A DNA stretch of 64,000 nucleotides from DASQZK01 sp963732905 (GTDB taxonomy: Bacteria > Bacteroidota > Bacteroidia > Bacteroidales > GCA-2748055): assembly GCA_963732905.1 (NCBI GenBank), contig CAVTBM010000004.1, positions 682,001 through 746,000 on the forward strand, read 5' to 3'. A program made the position numbers and the translations under genes. Below the pieces are notes generated by a model. That model saw only the letters and a list, made by a program, of their open reading frames with translations, made no database searches and was not told the DNA's origin. Each line of letters begins with the position of its first letter. Positions within the stretch are counted from its first letter, which is position 1. Positions 1 to 11,544 of this stretch are shown here, piece after piece.

Positions 1-696
1 GCCGATGCCATTACCTGCCGGCATACCCTGGAGCATATTCATGCCACCCACGATTTTGTGGAAACCATCAGGAAATCGGTAAGAGATAATGAAAATGTCG
101 TTGTATTTATTGAAGTGCCCTGTGTTGTGAGAATCCTGAAAATTCAGGCATTCTGGGATATTTTTTATGAGCACTGCACGTATCTCAGCCCAGGAGCATT
201 AGCCCGGTTGTTCCGGATGAATCAGTTCGAAGTTCTGGATATGTATCTTGAATACGATGACCAGTATTTGTTCATTGAAGCCAGACCGGTGAAAGGCATT
301 TCTGAAAAGATCCATCCCCTTGAAGAATCTGTGGCTGATCTGAAAAATCTGACAAAGGAATTTGTGAGGAAGATCAATATTCAGTTGAGTGAATGGAGAA
401 ACCGTTTAAACGGGTTTAAAAAGGAGGGGAAAAAAGTAGTGATATGGGGAGGGGGTTCCAAGTCTGTTGGCTTTCTTACCCAGTTTGATGATATCGGGCT
501 GATTGATCATGTGGTGGATATCAATCCGCACATGCAGGGAAATTATATCCCGGGTATCGGGAAGCAATATGTTAGTCCTGAATTTCTCAGGGATTACAGG
601 CCGGATGTCGTTATTCTCATGAATTCAGTATATACCGCTGAAGTGCGGAAGATGCTCAATGAAATGGGCCTCGATCCTGAAATTATGGGATTGTGA
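1..696 (+). CDS. SAM-dependent C-methyltransferase, C-terminal part (5' end outside window)
   Basis: The frame is open from base 1, so the gene begins upstream; the GTG at 58 is internal. The first visible residues (CRHTLEHIHATHDFV) match the end of the SAM-binding fold of the sugar C-methyltransferase family (NovU/TylCIII type). Around visible residues 140-159 the segment VVIWGGGSKSVGFL is the nucleotide-fold motif of the C-terminal Methyltransf_14 domain. Such enzymes methylate nucleotide-bound deoxysugars or related substrates in the cytoplasm. Given the polysaccharide genes that follow, a role in making a modified sugar for the exported polymer is likely, but the substrate cannot be read from this part. 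A stem-loop pair lies just downstream. Confidence 0.8.
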   Translation, partial: ADAITCRHTLEHIHATHDFVETIRKSVRDNENVVVFIEVPCVVRILKIQAFWDIFYEHCTYLSPGALARLFRMNQFEVLDMYLEYDDQYLFIEARPVKGISEKIHPLEESVADLKNLTKEFVRKINIQLSEWRNRLNGFKKEGKKVVIWGGGSKSVGFLTQFDDIGLIDHVVDINPHMQGNYIPGIGKQYVSPEFLRDYRPDVVILMNSVYTAEVRKMLNEMGLDPEIMGL

Positions 697-747
697 AAGA
701 ATTTCAGGCTGTTGGAAGCACATAGGTTTGCAGAAACGCAAAAAGAA

Positions 748-801
748 AAACGGTTTTTCTGAAGAGACAGGATAGAACCTGACTCAGGAGAAAAGCCGTT
801 T
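748..801. terminator. Long inverted repeat downstream of the methyltransferase
   Basis: Arms of 13 bases at 748-760 (AAACGGTTTTTCT) and 789-801 (AGAAAAGCCGTTT) pair fully with one G-U wobble around a 28-base loop. It lies between two convergent genes and just before a second hairpin, so it is probably part of a double terminator. The long loop makes it the weaker of the two. Confidence 0.5.
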
Positions 802-802
802 A

Positions 803-839
803 TCTTTTCTGCCAGGGGATGCTCCCCTGACAGAAAAGA
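803..839. terminator. Bidirectional hairpin terminator between convergent genes
   Basis: Arms at 803-818 and 824-839 form a 16-bp stem with a single C-A mismatch around the loop ATGCT. The outer stem is A/T-rich (TCTTTT / AAAAGA) and the inner stem is G/C-rich (CAGGGG / CCCCTG), so on either strand the stem ends in a T-rich run. It sits between the stop of the methyltransferase (696) and the minus-strand stop at 854, as expected for a shared terminator. Confidence 0.75.
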
Positions 840-853
840 GATTAGGATCAGGG

Positions 854-3800
854 TTAGTACCGGATCACTTTCTGAATTTGCACAAAGTTATTTTTACCGG
901 TTATTCTAAGGAGGTAAATTCCCGAAGGCAGGGTTTCCGTATTGAATGTGCACACGGATTCCTCGTTTACCTCAATGCTTTTAAGAACCTTACCGGCAAG
1001 GTCAATCAGGTCAACCCGTTGAATGTTACCTGCATTTGTAATACTCAGGCTGTTGATAAATGGATTCGGGTAGGTAACAAATTGCAGCGGGGGAGTCATG
1101 TTTTTCTGTTTATCCATTGAGTTAGACATATTTCCGTTACCTGCAGCAGATTTGTGGACACCGGAAAGGGAACTTTCCATGAGAGTCAGGATTTCGGAAG
1201 GAGAGAGAATCCTGCTATAGACTCTTACATCGTCCTCTTGCCCTTTCATTCCAAATAGATTATTGGTCATTCGTCCCAACCACAGAGGTCCGCTGGTGTT
1301 AAACCGGTTATGTAGTCCTGAAGTTGCAGTAACATCAGCACCGTTATAAAACAGCTTCACCGCACCTGTGTTCCTGTTCACTGTAACTGCCACATGATTC
1401 CAGCTATCGTAAGTAAAGACGCCCAGATTACTTGTGGTATTTGCGGAAGTTATGCCATCGCCCGACTCAAAGTAAATCTTCCGGTCGTTTGAGCCATATG
1501 TATTAACCAGTACTTTGAAGCCGTTACGGGTTGATCCTGAAGGTCCGTTAGCCAGGAGAGTCTGGATGTTGAATTTTCCCGACGGAATATTAACCCACAT
1601 GGCCAGGGTAAACTCATTCCCGGGATCCATGGAAGGTGAAGCGGCGAAATCATCCGTTCCGTCCAGGAGCATCGAAGAGCCGTCCACCAAATTGTTTGAT
1701 GAATAGACTGGGCCATGAAGGGTGAGGTCATAACCGTGGCCGGTCTGATCCATCCCGCTATTGTCCAGAGGCCAGTAAGCTAACATGTCATCAGCAATTT
1801 TTGGATTTACGGCTGTTTTAACCGACAAAATACCAGACCAGGCTGAATATTCAGTTGAATTAAATGCCCTGACGCGATAGAAATAGGTCGTATTATCATT
1901 CAGACCGGTATCCTGGTAAGAAACCAGATTAACACCTGTCCCGGCAATACTGACATATCCCGAAAGAGAGTCCTGTGAACGCTTTATTTCGTAACCTTTT
2001 TCATTGTTGGCGTTATCTTTCCATGACAGGCCGAGAGAATTACTGGTTACGTTATCTGCCGACAGACCTGTTGGGGTACCAATACTGATGTCGTTCATGC
2101 TGGTCATGACTTCGGACGGTGACAGCACCCTGGCATAGATTTTTACATCGTCAAGCTGGCCTTTCATGTCGTAAAGAGAATTGGTCATGATACCCAGCCT
2201 GAGAGAACCACTGGTTTTAAAGCTCGAGTGTACAGCGGTTTCGGCAGTGACATCAGTTCCGTTGTAATATATTCTGACGGAGCCACTGTTGCGGTTCACC
2301 GTAATTGCAATGTGATTCCAGCGGTCAGGTTCAAAGATGCCGGCATCGCTTCTTGTGATGGCAGAGGTAGTACCGTCGCCCGACTCGAAAGAGATTTTTT
2401 TGTCGGAAGTATTGTACGTATTAACCAGCACCTTGAAACCGTTGCTGTTCGAACCAGACGAGCTGTTTGCAAGAATCGTTTGAATGTTTGATCTTCCTGA
2501 AGGGATGTTAATCCAGGCCGTCAGTGTAAATTCATTACCCGGATCAAGGCCCGGGGAGGCGGCATAGTCATCTGTTCCGTCAAGGATAATAGAACCGGAG
2601 CCTTTTTCATGATCGGTTGTAAAAGCACAGTCGTTAAATATGGTCAGATCGTTGCCATGCCCGGAAAGATCTCTTCCATCCTTATCGAGAGGCCAGTATG
2701 CGAAAAGGTCTTCATTCAATGACGATCTGGCTGATGTCTTGACAGAAATCATATTGGACCAGGCTGAATTGCCTGTCGAATTATATGACATAGCACGGTA
2801 ATAATACGTTGTACTCTCATTAAGGTCTAAATCGCCGTAAGAGGTAGTATTTGCATTTAGCTCGGCAATCTGTTCGAATCCGGATGCGGGATTCATAGAT
2901 CGCTCAATCCGGAATCCGTTCTCGTAATCATCATTATCGATCCACGCCAGGTTAAGGGAAGTGGTTGTGACACTGCCTGCTGCCAGATTTGTTGGAGCTT
3001 CAGGTAGTGGAGGCATTACTACTACACTGGCTGTATTACTGTAAGGGGATCCGGTGGTGTCAGATACCGCCTTTGCGCGGTAATAATATTTTGTATTAAC
3101 ATTCACCTGATTGTCGGTAAAGGAAGTCAGGTTTGAAGCCAGCGATTTGATTACAGCAAACCCGGAAGCTACCGAAAGACTTCTTTCCAGCAGAAATCCA
3201 CTTTCGTTATCCGCATTATCTTTCCAGTTGATACTAACCGTACCGTTTGACGAGGTTGCCGTTAATCCGGTCGGTTCATTTACTGTTACCGGAACAGAGC
3301 CGGTCATGGCCGTCAGAATCTCACTGGCAGAAAGCACTTTAGAATAGACATCCACATGATCAATTTCCCCTTTCATTCCAAACATGTTGTTTGTCATCTG
3401 GCCCAGTCGCAAAAGGTCCTTATTATTGAAACTTTTATGCACCCCTGCTACTGATGTAACATCATTACCGTTGTAGAACAGTTTGACGGTGCCAGCCAGA
3501 CGGTCAACCGTCACTGCAATATAATTCCAGCGGTCAAAATCGAATACATTATTATTACTGCATGTGATCGATGAAGCCGCACCATCTCCCGATTCGAAAA
3601 TGATTTTCCGGTCACTGGTGGAATACGTATTAACGAGGAGTTTAAATCCATTGCTGGTTGAACCCGAGGCACCATTAGCAAGCAATGTCTGTATATTTGA
3701 TCTGCCCGAAGGGATCTTTACCCACAATGTAATGGAGAATTTATCACCGAGATTAATTTGCGGACTTGAGGCATAATCATTCGTTCCGTCGAGAATGAGG

Positions 3801-5148
3801 GAATTACTTCCCTGTATGTTGTCGGCTGTAAATCCAGCTCCGTTATAAAAGGACAGATTATACTTGTGTCCTGTCTGGTCTGTTCCATTATTGTCGAGAT
3901 ACCAGCATGCTAAAAGATTGCTTTCCGATGTCGAATAATCACTGGAAGACGTATCGGTGGTGACGGATGTAATATTGGACCATACCGAGTTGCCGATCGA
4001 GTTGAAGGATCTCACACGGTAATAATATTTTGTGGACTGAGTCAGCCCGGCATCCTGAAAAGTCCGGCTGTTTGCCGGAAGGTTGGACAATAAACTGAAG
4101 TTTGTACCATCCGTTGACCTCTCAAGCCTGTAGCCGGATTCATCAGAAGCATTATCATTCCAACTGAGGGAAGCAGAAGATGAACTTTTTGAGACTACCG
4201 TAAGGCCCGACGGGGTTGCAGGAACTGTACCGACAGAGGCCATTTCGTCTTTCATAGTGGGGAGCTGAAGTATTCTTCCGGCGGGACTAGGGGTGTGTCC
4301 CCGGGGGACATTCACTCCATCGGCATAGGTAAACATGTAAACATCGTCAATCATGGACCATTCATCACGAAGAGCCGCATATTCGGCTCCCGATCCGCCA
4401 AAGAAGGTGTAGATTTTCATCTTATCGATATGGATGGTCGAAACATTCCTGAGGCGTAACCCCGTGACACTAACTAAAAGTTTCCCGTCAATAAAACCTT
4501 CCATAATACCGTCGGCATTTCCTCCGGTACCATCACTTTTAACCGTATTCATTACCATGCGGATGGTAATATTATACCAACGATCAGTCTGGAATTTAAA
4601 ATTTCCCCACCGGCGGCAATCACCATAAATACTTGCCATATCCTGGTAATAAGTATAAAAATATAAGGCCCCAATATCGTCCTGGCCACCATAGCCGTGA
4701 CCCCACATCAGACCATTGGAAAATCCGTCAGACCATCCCGGCCGTTCACCAGGGCCATAACTATTAGGTCCCCTCTTAATCCGGGAAGTTTACCCCCCTG
4801 GGCCCACTCAAAACCGGGCTTGAACTTAATATTGTATGACATGTAAATCTCATCCTGTGGGGTAACCGGAGCTTCCCACTGTCCGCCTCCCTGTGAGGGT
4901 CCGACAGAACCTTTTGGATAATTCCATTGCATTACCCGGCTGGCGTCAGCGGTATTGACAATAACGGTTTTGTCCATGCCATTTGCAAAGGCAGGATTGT
5001 TAAAGTCCCGCGCCCACTCAGCTTGATTATACAGGCCAGGAGTGTCGTTTTCGTAATTTTGATTAAAAATGATGTTGAATGTGCTGTTCTGTGCATTAAG
5101 CATTAAGCTTGTAGCCAGGATCAGAAATGTAAACATAGTACGTCTCAT
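854..5148 (-). pseudogene. Polysaccharide-lyase-14-like FN3/LamG surface protein with T9SS tail, frameshifted (copy A)
   Basis: The two open segments are 5148-4708 and 4708-854. Restoring one C in GGGGACC(C)T at about 4767 (after codon 127) joins them into about 1431 aa and gives GDPNSYGPGERPGWSDGF, which aligns with the paralogues. The start ATG at 5148 gives a signal peptide (MRRTMFTFLILATSLMLNAQ). Residues about 22-270 are a jelly-roll domain like polysaccharide lyase family 14 (GGKLPGL, RWYNITIRMVMN, FFGGSG). Then follow FN3, LamG, FN3, FN3, LamG, FN3, LamG and a type-A T9SS sorting domain (YPNPF...GIYLLRI). It is predicted to be exported and cell-surface attached, binding or cleaving polysaccharide. 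As written it is broken; a consensus error is a real alternative. Confidence 0.7.
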
Positions 5149-5199
5149 ATCAAAAATCTTCCTTTTGACGAATCGTTAAAATAAATATAGTAAGTAAAC

Positions 5200-5215
5200 T
5201 GATTAGGTTGACGAA
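5200..5215 (-). promoter_or_regulatory. 16-bp motif shared by two lyase-like paralogues
   Basis: On the minus strand this reads TTCGTCAACCTAATCA and ends exactly 51 bases before the ATG at 5148. The identical 16-mer occurs at 31694-31709, also exactly 51 bases before the ATG at 31761, while the bases between the motif and the start codon differ strongly. The preservation of sequence and spacing suggests an operator or promoter element. The regulator is unknown. Confidence 0.5.
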
Positions 5216-5280
5216 ATTGGAAATACTGATGATATGTACGCCTGAATATTTTTTTAGTTGTGTTGTGAAGACTTCATTTG

Positions 5281-5535
5281 ATGAAATTTTATAAGTTTAG
5301 ACTGGCTTTAAATTGCCCGGACGAATTTATTGATCGCAAGATGCAGTTAGTTAGTACCTTAAGAAAATTTAATTTTGGAGACGATATTGAAACCGAAGAA
5401 AGAATAAAAATAAAATGGATCAAAAATGATTTTAGGGGTCCCTCCGGAAAATGGTCTCTGAAATGCAATGAACCCCGGCGGTTAATTTGGAGAGGACTTA
5501 CATCAGCATCCTGGACATTTATCGGGATTCTGTGA
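5281..5535 (+). CDS. Hypothetical small protein (84 aa), doubtful
   Basis: This ATG-started frame fills most of the 469-base gap between two minus-strand genes, and its stop lies 6 bases before a strong bidirectional terminator. The product is basic and has no signal peptide, membrane segment or motif I recognise. The terminator is fully explained by the minus-strand gene ending at 5618, so it does not prove that this frame is a gene. No function can be proposed. Confidence 0.3.
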   Translation: MKFYKFRLALNCPDEFIDRKMQLVSTLRKFNFGDDIETEERIKIKWIKNDFRGPSGKWSLKCNEPRRLIWRGLTSASWTFIGIL

Positions 5536-5541
5536 AAAAAG

Positions 5542-5585
5542 AAAAAGCTTCGACCAGGAAGTGATCAACCTGGTTGAAGCTTTTT
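5542..5585. terminator. Strong bidirectional hairpin terminator
   Basis: Arms of 17 bases at 5542-5558 and 5569-5585 (AAAAAGCTTCGACCAGG / CCTGGTTGAAGCTTTTT) pair completely with one G-U wobble around a 10-base loop. Runs of T end the stem on both strands. It follows the minus-strand stop at 5618 directly and would end transcription of the esterase-like gene. Confidence 0.85.
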
Positions 5586-5617
5586 TATTTAGAAATGAAA
5601 GGAGAGAAACGGGTCTG

Positions 5618-8600
5618 TCAATATTTAATGACTTTGATCATTTCAAGAGGTCCTTTGATCCGGGAGATTTTCAGGAGGTACATCCCGGGTTTTAAATCCT
5701 CAGTGCTGAGCGTTATGTATGTTTGTCCCTTTACGCTAAGGAAACGAACAACTTTACCTGAAAGGTCAATCAGTTCAATCCGGCTTAGCTCTGCTGATGT
5801 TGAAATGTTCAACTCGGAGGTAAACGGGTTCGGATAGATTTGGATCTGTTGAGAACCATTTGTCTCTGCGACGGATGTCCTGTCAGAGCCATCCGGCAGG
5901 TCATTCATGCTTGAAAGGGCGTCCCTCCCGGTGTTGAGGTCAGCAGAGCCTGGTTTTTGAATGGTGATGGATGGAGGGGTTAATAATGCCTGTATTTCCG
6001 GCTGGCTGAGTATCCGGTTGTAAATTCGCACGTCATCGAGTAATCCCTGCATGCCAAAATTGTTGTTGGTCATACGTCCGAGGCGGATCACATCATTATT
6101 TTTAAAGGCTGTGTGGGATGCAACATCGAGGTTTACGTCCGATCCGTTGTAGAAGATATGGACTTCTCCGGTGGCTCTGTTTACAGTGACGGCTACATGA
6201 TCCCAGGTACCAAATCCGAATACATTGGCAGCGCTCCTGGTGATGCTCGTCACGGTACCGTCACCCGATTCGAAGGATATCTTCCTATCCATTGTACCGT
6301 ATGTATTAACGAGTACTTTGAAGCCGTTGCTGCTGGATCCTGAGGGCCCGTTAGCGATAAGGGTCTGGATGTTTGAACGGGAAGGCATCTTGACCCACAT
6401 GGCCAGGGTGAAGGTGTTACCCAGGTCGATGGCCGGAGATACGGCATAGTCGTCCACGCCGTCGAGTGAAAGGGACTGCGTGCCCTGCTGGCTGTCGCTG
6501 GAGTAGGTGGTACCGTTGACCAGAGACAGGTTGTAGGCGTTGCCGCTCATATCGGCGCCGCTGTTGTCCACCGGCCAGTATGCGATCAGCCCGTCGCCGG
6601 TTGAAGGAGCCGTGGCGGTGGTTACACCGAGGATGTTTGAGTACGCTGAGTTACCGATGGCATTGTGTGCCCTGACGCGGTAGAAGTACCTGGTGTCAGC
6701 CGTCAGGCTGTTATCGTTGTAGGAGGTCACGTTCAGCCCGGTAGTTCCGATCTGGGTATATCCGGAAAGGGAGTCGGCAGAACGTTCCACGTAAAAGCCT
6801 TCTTCGGTGGTGGCATTATCGGTCCAGTTAAGCTGCAAAGTATTCCAGGTAACGCTTCCGGCAGTAAGGTTGGAGGGTGCCGCAGGCGGGACTGTTACCA
6901 CGATGATGGTGGCGGTATTGCTATAGGACGATTCGGTGTCACTGTTAAAGGCTTTGATACGGTAGTAGTACCTGACGCCTTCGGAGACGGTGTTATCGGT
7001 AAAGGTTACCTGGTTTGCCGCCAGGGTCTGGATCACGGAGAAGCCAGTTGTGGAGGAGAGGCTTCGTTCGAGATAGAAACCATTCTCGTTATCAGCATTG
7101 TCGGTCCAGGTGAGCTGCACATCACTGCCGGCCAGGGAGGCATTCAGTGAGGAGGGAGCGTTAATGGACGGAGGTACGGAACCGGACATGACAGCGGCAA
7201 TCTCGGGCTGGGAGAGTACCTTATTATATATCCTCACGTCATCGAGCAGTCCCTGCATGCCGAAGTTGTTGTTGGTCATACGTCCCAGCCGGATCACATC
7301 GTTGTTTTTGAATCCGGTATGAGTTCCCATATCGACGGTGACATCGGTAGCGTTGTAGAAGATATGCACTTCACCGGTGGTACGGTTCACGGTTAGGGCC
7401 ACATGTTCCCAGGCGCCGAAATCGAAGACGTTGGTACCGGATCTGGAGATACTGGCAACGGTGCCTGTACCGGACTCGAAGTTAATCCTGCGGTCGCTGG
7501 AGGCATATGTGTTGACCATAAGCTTGAAGCCATAAGAGGCGGCTCCGGAATTACCGTTAGCGATAAGGGTCTGGATGTTTGAACGGGAAGGCATCTTGAC
7601 CCACATGGCCAGGGTGAAGGTGTTACCCAGGTCGATGGCCGGAGATACGGCATAGTCGTCCACGCCGTCGAGTGAAAGGGACTGCGTGCCCTGCTGGCTG
7701 TCGCTGGAGTAGGTGGTACCGTTGACCAGAGACAGGTTGTAGCGTTGCCGCTCATATCGGCACCGCTGTTGTCCACCGGCCAGTATGCGATCAGCCCGTC
7801 GCCGGTTGAAGGAGCCGTGGCGGTGGTTACACCGAGGATGTTTGAGTATGCTGAGTTACCGATGGCATTGTGTGCCCTGACGCGGTAGAAGTACCTGGTG
7901 TCAGCCGTCAGGCTGTTATCGTTGTAGGAGGTCACGTTCAGCCCGGTAGTTCCGATCTGGGTATATCCGGAAAGGGAGTCGGCAGAACGTTCCACGTAAA
8001 AGCCTTCTTCGGTGGTGGCATTATCGGTCCAGTTAAGCTGCAAAGTATTCCAGGTAACGCTTCCGGCAGTAAGGTTGGAGGGTGCCGCAGGCGGGACTGT
8101 TACCACGATGATGGTGGCGGTATTGCTGTAGGACGATTCGGTGTCACTGTTAAAGGCTTTGATACGGTAGTAGTACCTGACGCCTTCGGAGACGGTGTTA
8201 TCGGTAAAGGTTACCTGGTTTGCCGCCAGGGTCTGGATCACGGAGAAGCCAGTTGTGGAGGAGAGGCTTCGTTCGAGATAGAAACCATTCTCGTTATCAG
8301 CATTGTCGGTCCAGGTGAGCTGCACATCACTGCCGGCCAGGGAGGCATTCAGTGAGGAGGGAGCGTTAATGGACGGAGGTACGGAACCGGACATGACAGC
8401 GGCAATCTCGGGCTGGGAGAGTACCTTATTATATATCCTCACGTCATCGAGCAGTCCCTGCATGCCGAAGCTGTTGTTGGTCATACGTCCCAGCCGGATC
8501 ACATCGTTGTTTTTGAATCCGGTATGAGTTCCCATATCGACGGTGACATCGGTAGCGTTGTAGAAGATATGCACTTCACCGGTGGTACGGTTCACGGTTA

Positions 8601-11259
8601 GGGCCACATGTTCCCAGGCGCCGAAATCGAAGACGTTGGTACCGGATCTGGAGATACTGGCAACGGTGCCTGTACCGGACTCGAAGTTAATCCTGCGGTC
8701 GCTGGAGGCATATGTGTTGACCATAAGCTTGAAGCCATAAGAGGCGGCTCCGGAATTACCGTTAGCGATAAGGGTCTGGATGTTTGAACGGGAAGGCATC
8801 TTGACCCACATGGCCAGGGTGAAGGTGTTACCCAGGTCGATGGCCGGAGATACGGCATAGTCGTCCACGCCGTCGAGTGAAAGGGACTGCGTGCCCTGCT
8901 GGCTGTCGCTGGAGTAGGTGGTACCGTTGACCAGAGACAGGTTGTAGGCGTTGCCGCTCATATCGGCACCGCTGTTGTCCACCGGCCAGTATGCGATCAG
9001 CCCGTCGCCGGTTGAAGGAGCCGTGGCGGTGGTTACACCGAGGATGTTTGAGTATGCTGAGTTACCGATGGCATTGTGTGCCCTGACGCGGTAGAAGTAC
9101 CTGGTGTCAGCCGTCAGGCTGTTATCGTTGTAGGAGGTCACGTTCAGCCCGGTAGTTCCGATCTGGGTATATCCGGAAAGGGAGTCGGCAGAACGTTCCA
9201 CGTAAAAGCCTTCTTCGGTGGTGGCATTATCGGTCCAGTTAAGCTGCAAAGTATTCCAGGTAACGCTTCCGGCAGTAAGGTTGGAGGGTGCCGCAGGCGG
9301 GACTGTTACCACGATGATGGTGGCGGTATTGCTGTAGGACGATTCGGTGTCACTGTTAAAGGCTTTGATACGGTAGTAGTACCTGACGCCTTCGGAGACG
9401 GTGTTATCGGTAAAGGTTACCTGGTTTGCCGCCAGGGTCTGGATCACGGAGAAGCCTGTTGTGGAGGAGAGGCTTCGTTCGAGATAGAAGCCGTCCTCGT
9501 TATCAGCATTGTCGGTCCAGGTGAGCTGCACATCACTGCCGGCCAGGGAGGCATTCAGTGAGGAGGGAGCGTTAATGGACGGAGGTACGGAACCGGACAT
9601 GACAGCGGCAATCTCGGGCTGGGAGAGTACCTTATTATATATCCTCACGTCATCGAGCAGTCCCTGCATGCCGAAGCTGTTGTTGGTCATACGTCCCAGC
9701 CGGATCACATCGTTGTTTTTGAATCCGGTATGAGTTCCCATATCGACGGTGACATCGGTAGCGTTGTAGAAGATATGCACTTCACCGGTGGTACGGTTCA
9801 CGGTTAGGGCCACATGTTCCCAGGCGCCGAAATCGAAGACGTTGGTACCGGATCTGGAGATACTGGCAACGGTGCCTGTACCGGACTCGAAGTTAATCCT
9901 GCGGTCGCTGGAGGCATATGTGTTGACCATAAGCTTGAAGCCATAAGAGGCGGCTCCGGAATTACCGTTAGCGATAAGGGTCTGGATGTTTGAACGGGAA
10001 GGCATCTTGACCCACATGGCCAGGGTGAAGGTGTTACCCAGGTCGATGGCCGGAGATACGGCATAGTCGTCCACGCCGTCGAGTGAAAGGGACTGCGTGC
10101 CCTGCTGGCTGTCGCTGGAGTAGGTGGTACCGTTGACCAGAGACAGGTTGTAGGCGTTGCCGCTCATATCGGCACCGCTGTTGTCCACCGGCCAGTATGC
10201 GATCAGTCCGTCACCTGAAGGTGCTGCAGCAGTTGTAACGGAGATAATATTGGAGTACGACGAATTTCCAAGGATATTATATGCTTTCAGCCGGTAAAAA
10301 TATTTAGTGGAAGGGGAGAGACCTGTATCGGTTGTATTGGTGCTGTTCGCCGCCAGTGTATCCAGCGTGGCATAGCCGGATAAGGAATCGGAAGATCTCT
10401 CGAGGATAAATCCCTGTTCACTGTAAGAGTTATCAGTAAAGGCAATAGAGATGGAATTATAGGTTTTGGCAGGGCTGTTCAGGCCGGATGGAGCCGGCGG
10501 GAAGTTTACACCGTTGAAAGGAAGTCTCGGTGCCAGGAATTCAAACCACTGCTGGGCCATTTTTGCATATCCCGTTTCAAAAGGATGGAGAAGGTCCTCC
10601 ATGTCACCAGCGGGCTCAAGCCGGTAATCGATGCCGGCTCCGTTTTCCATATCCACCATAACGATATGGTCACCGGCCAGGATTCTTTGCTGAGCCATGT
10701 ACTGTACACTGTCGTTAAATAATGTTGTCAAGCTGCTGTAAGTAGAGCGGTTGATTATGCGGGCAAGCAGTACGGTAATTGTGTCGTTGTTATCCTGTTC
10801 ATAGCGGTCAATCTCGTTCAAAATATTTTCCACATCAGCCGGGCTTGAATCGAGACCATTTGTGCCGATATGGAGCAAGATGATATCAGCAGGATTTAGT
10901 GTCAACCAGTAATAAATACTGTCGGCAATCTGATCATCCCTCCAACCGGGATGACCTTCGTTGTCGGGATCAAATGCCGGGATAACATTATAACCGACAG
11001 ATTGAGTGCCGACAAAATTGACATGAAATCCGGCTTCATTCAACTTCTGCCAAAGAGGCTGGCGATATCCGGGGATCATTCCGGCAGGCCGGAGTTCAAC
11101 AGAGTACCTGCCATATGTGATAGAATTACCTAGAGGCATAATCCTGACCGTATCTGTGAGGCTGAAGGTCTGGGAGTAGGCTGATAAATCTGTCAGCATT
11201 GCAAAAAGAAAGAGGAAAGCAAGACTGAACCACCTTTGGGGAGAGTGAACATTCCGCAT
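5618..11259 (-). pseudogene. CE3-like SGNH esterase with tandem LamG/FN3 modules and T9SS tail, frameshifted
   Basis: The open segments are 11385-7393 and 7663-5618. A G is missing at about 7742 (GTTGTAGCG, against GTTGTAGGCG in the other repeat units); restoring it gives about 1880 aa. The frame is open up to 11385, but ATG 11259 directly begins a signal peptide (MRNVHSPQRWFSLAFLFLF) and is preferred. The N-terminal domain resembles carbohydrate esterase family 3: nucleophile block GNSITYG, EGHPGWRDDQI, block III GTNG and block V DLLHP. Then come one FN3, three near-identical LamG-FN3-FN3 units, a fourth LamG and a type-A T9SS domain (YPNPF...GMYLLKI). It is predicted to be a secreted deacetylase acting on polysaccharide; it could act on the cell's own O-acetylated polymer made by neighbouring genes. 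As given, export and catalytic parts are separated from the tail. Confidence 0.75.
6590..10206 (-). repeat. Three near-identical 1206-bp tandem repeats (LamG-FN3-FN3), with part of a fourth
   Basis: The units are 9001-10206, 7795-9000 and 6590-7794; the last is 1205 bp because of the one-base deletion. Each encodes one LamG domain and two FN3 domains (402 aa). Differences are a handful of bases, for example NNS/NNN-FGMQ and DNED/DNEN. A fourth LamG continues with the same sequence to about 6360 and then diverges. Near-identity shows recent duplication or ongoing homogenisation, and makes this stretch prone to assembly error. Confidence 0.9.
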
Positions 11260-11544
11260 TTTTAATAGATTTAAAGATGGAAAATTAATCTCTAATAGGT
11301 TGATACATAAAAAGATCAAGATATATAAAATATTCGAAATAAGGATCTTTAAGTCTATAATTAATGCAAATTTTTTATGAAACAAAAGATTTCATGTATT
11401 AATGATGCCAGAAATTATGTAAATCCTGATTACCCAACTTTTTAAGTAAGTGTTTTCAGAAATTAACACATCGGGGCTGACGCCTGACGTTAAAAAGTTT
11501 ATTATATTGCCCTGTCTTAAACGGGACATGAAGATAAAGCATTT

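Noticed and set aside
6665..9561. Three 161-aa plus-strand frames (6665-7150, 7870-8355, 9076-9561) with near-identical products
   Set aside because: They are antisense shadows of the 1206-bp repeat in the esterase-like gene; the sense frame has clear LamG/FN3 domains and the antisense product has no recognisable features.
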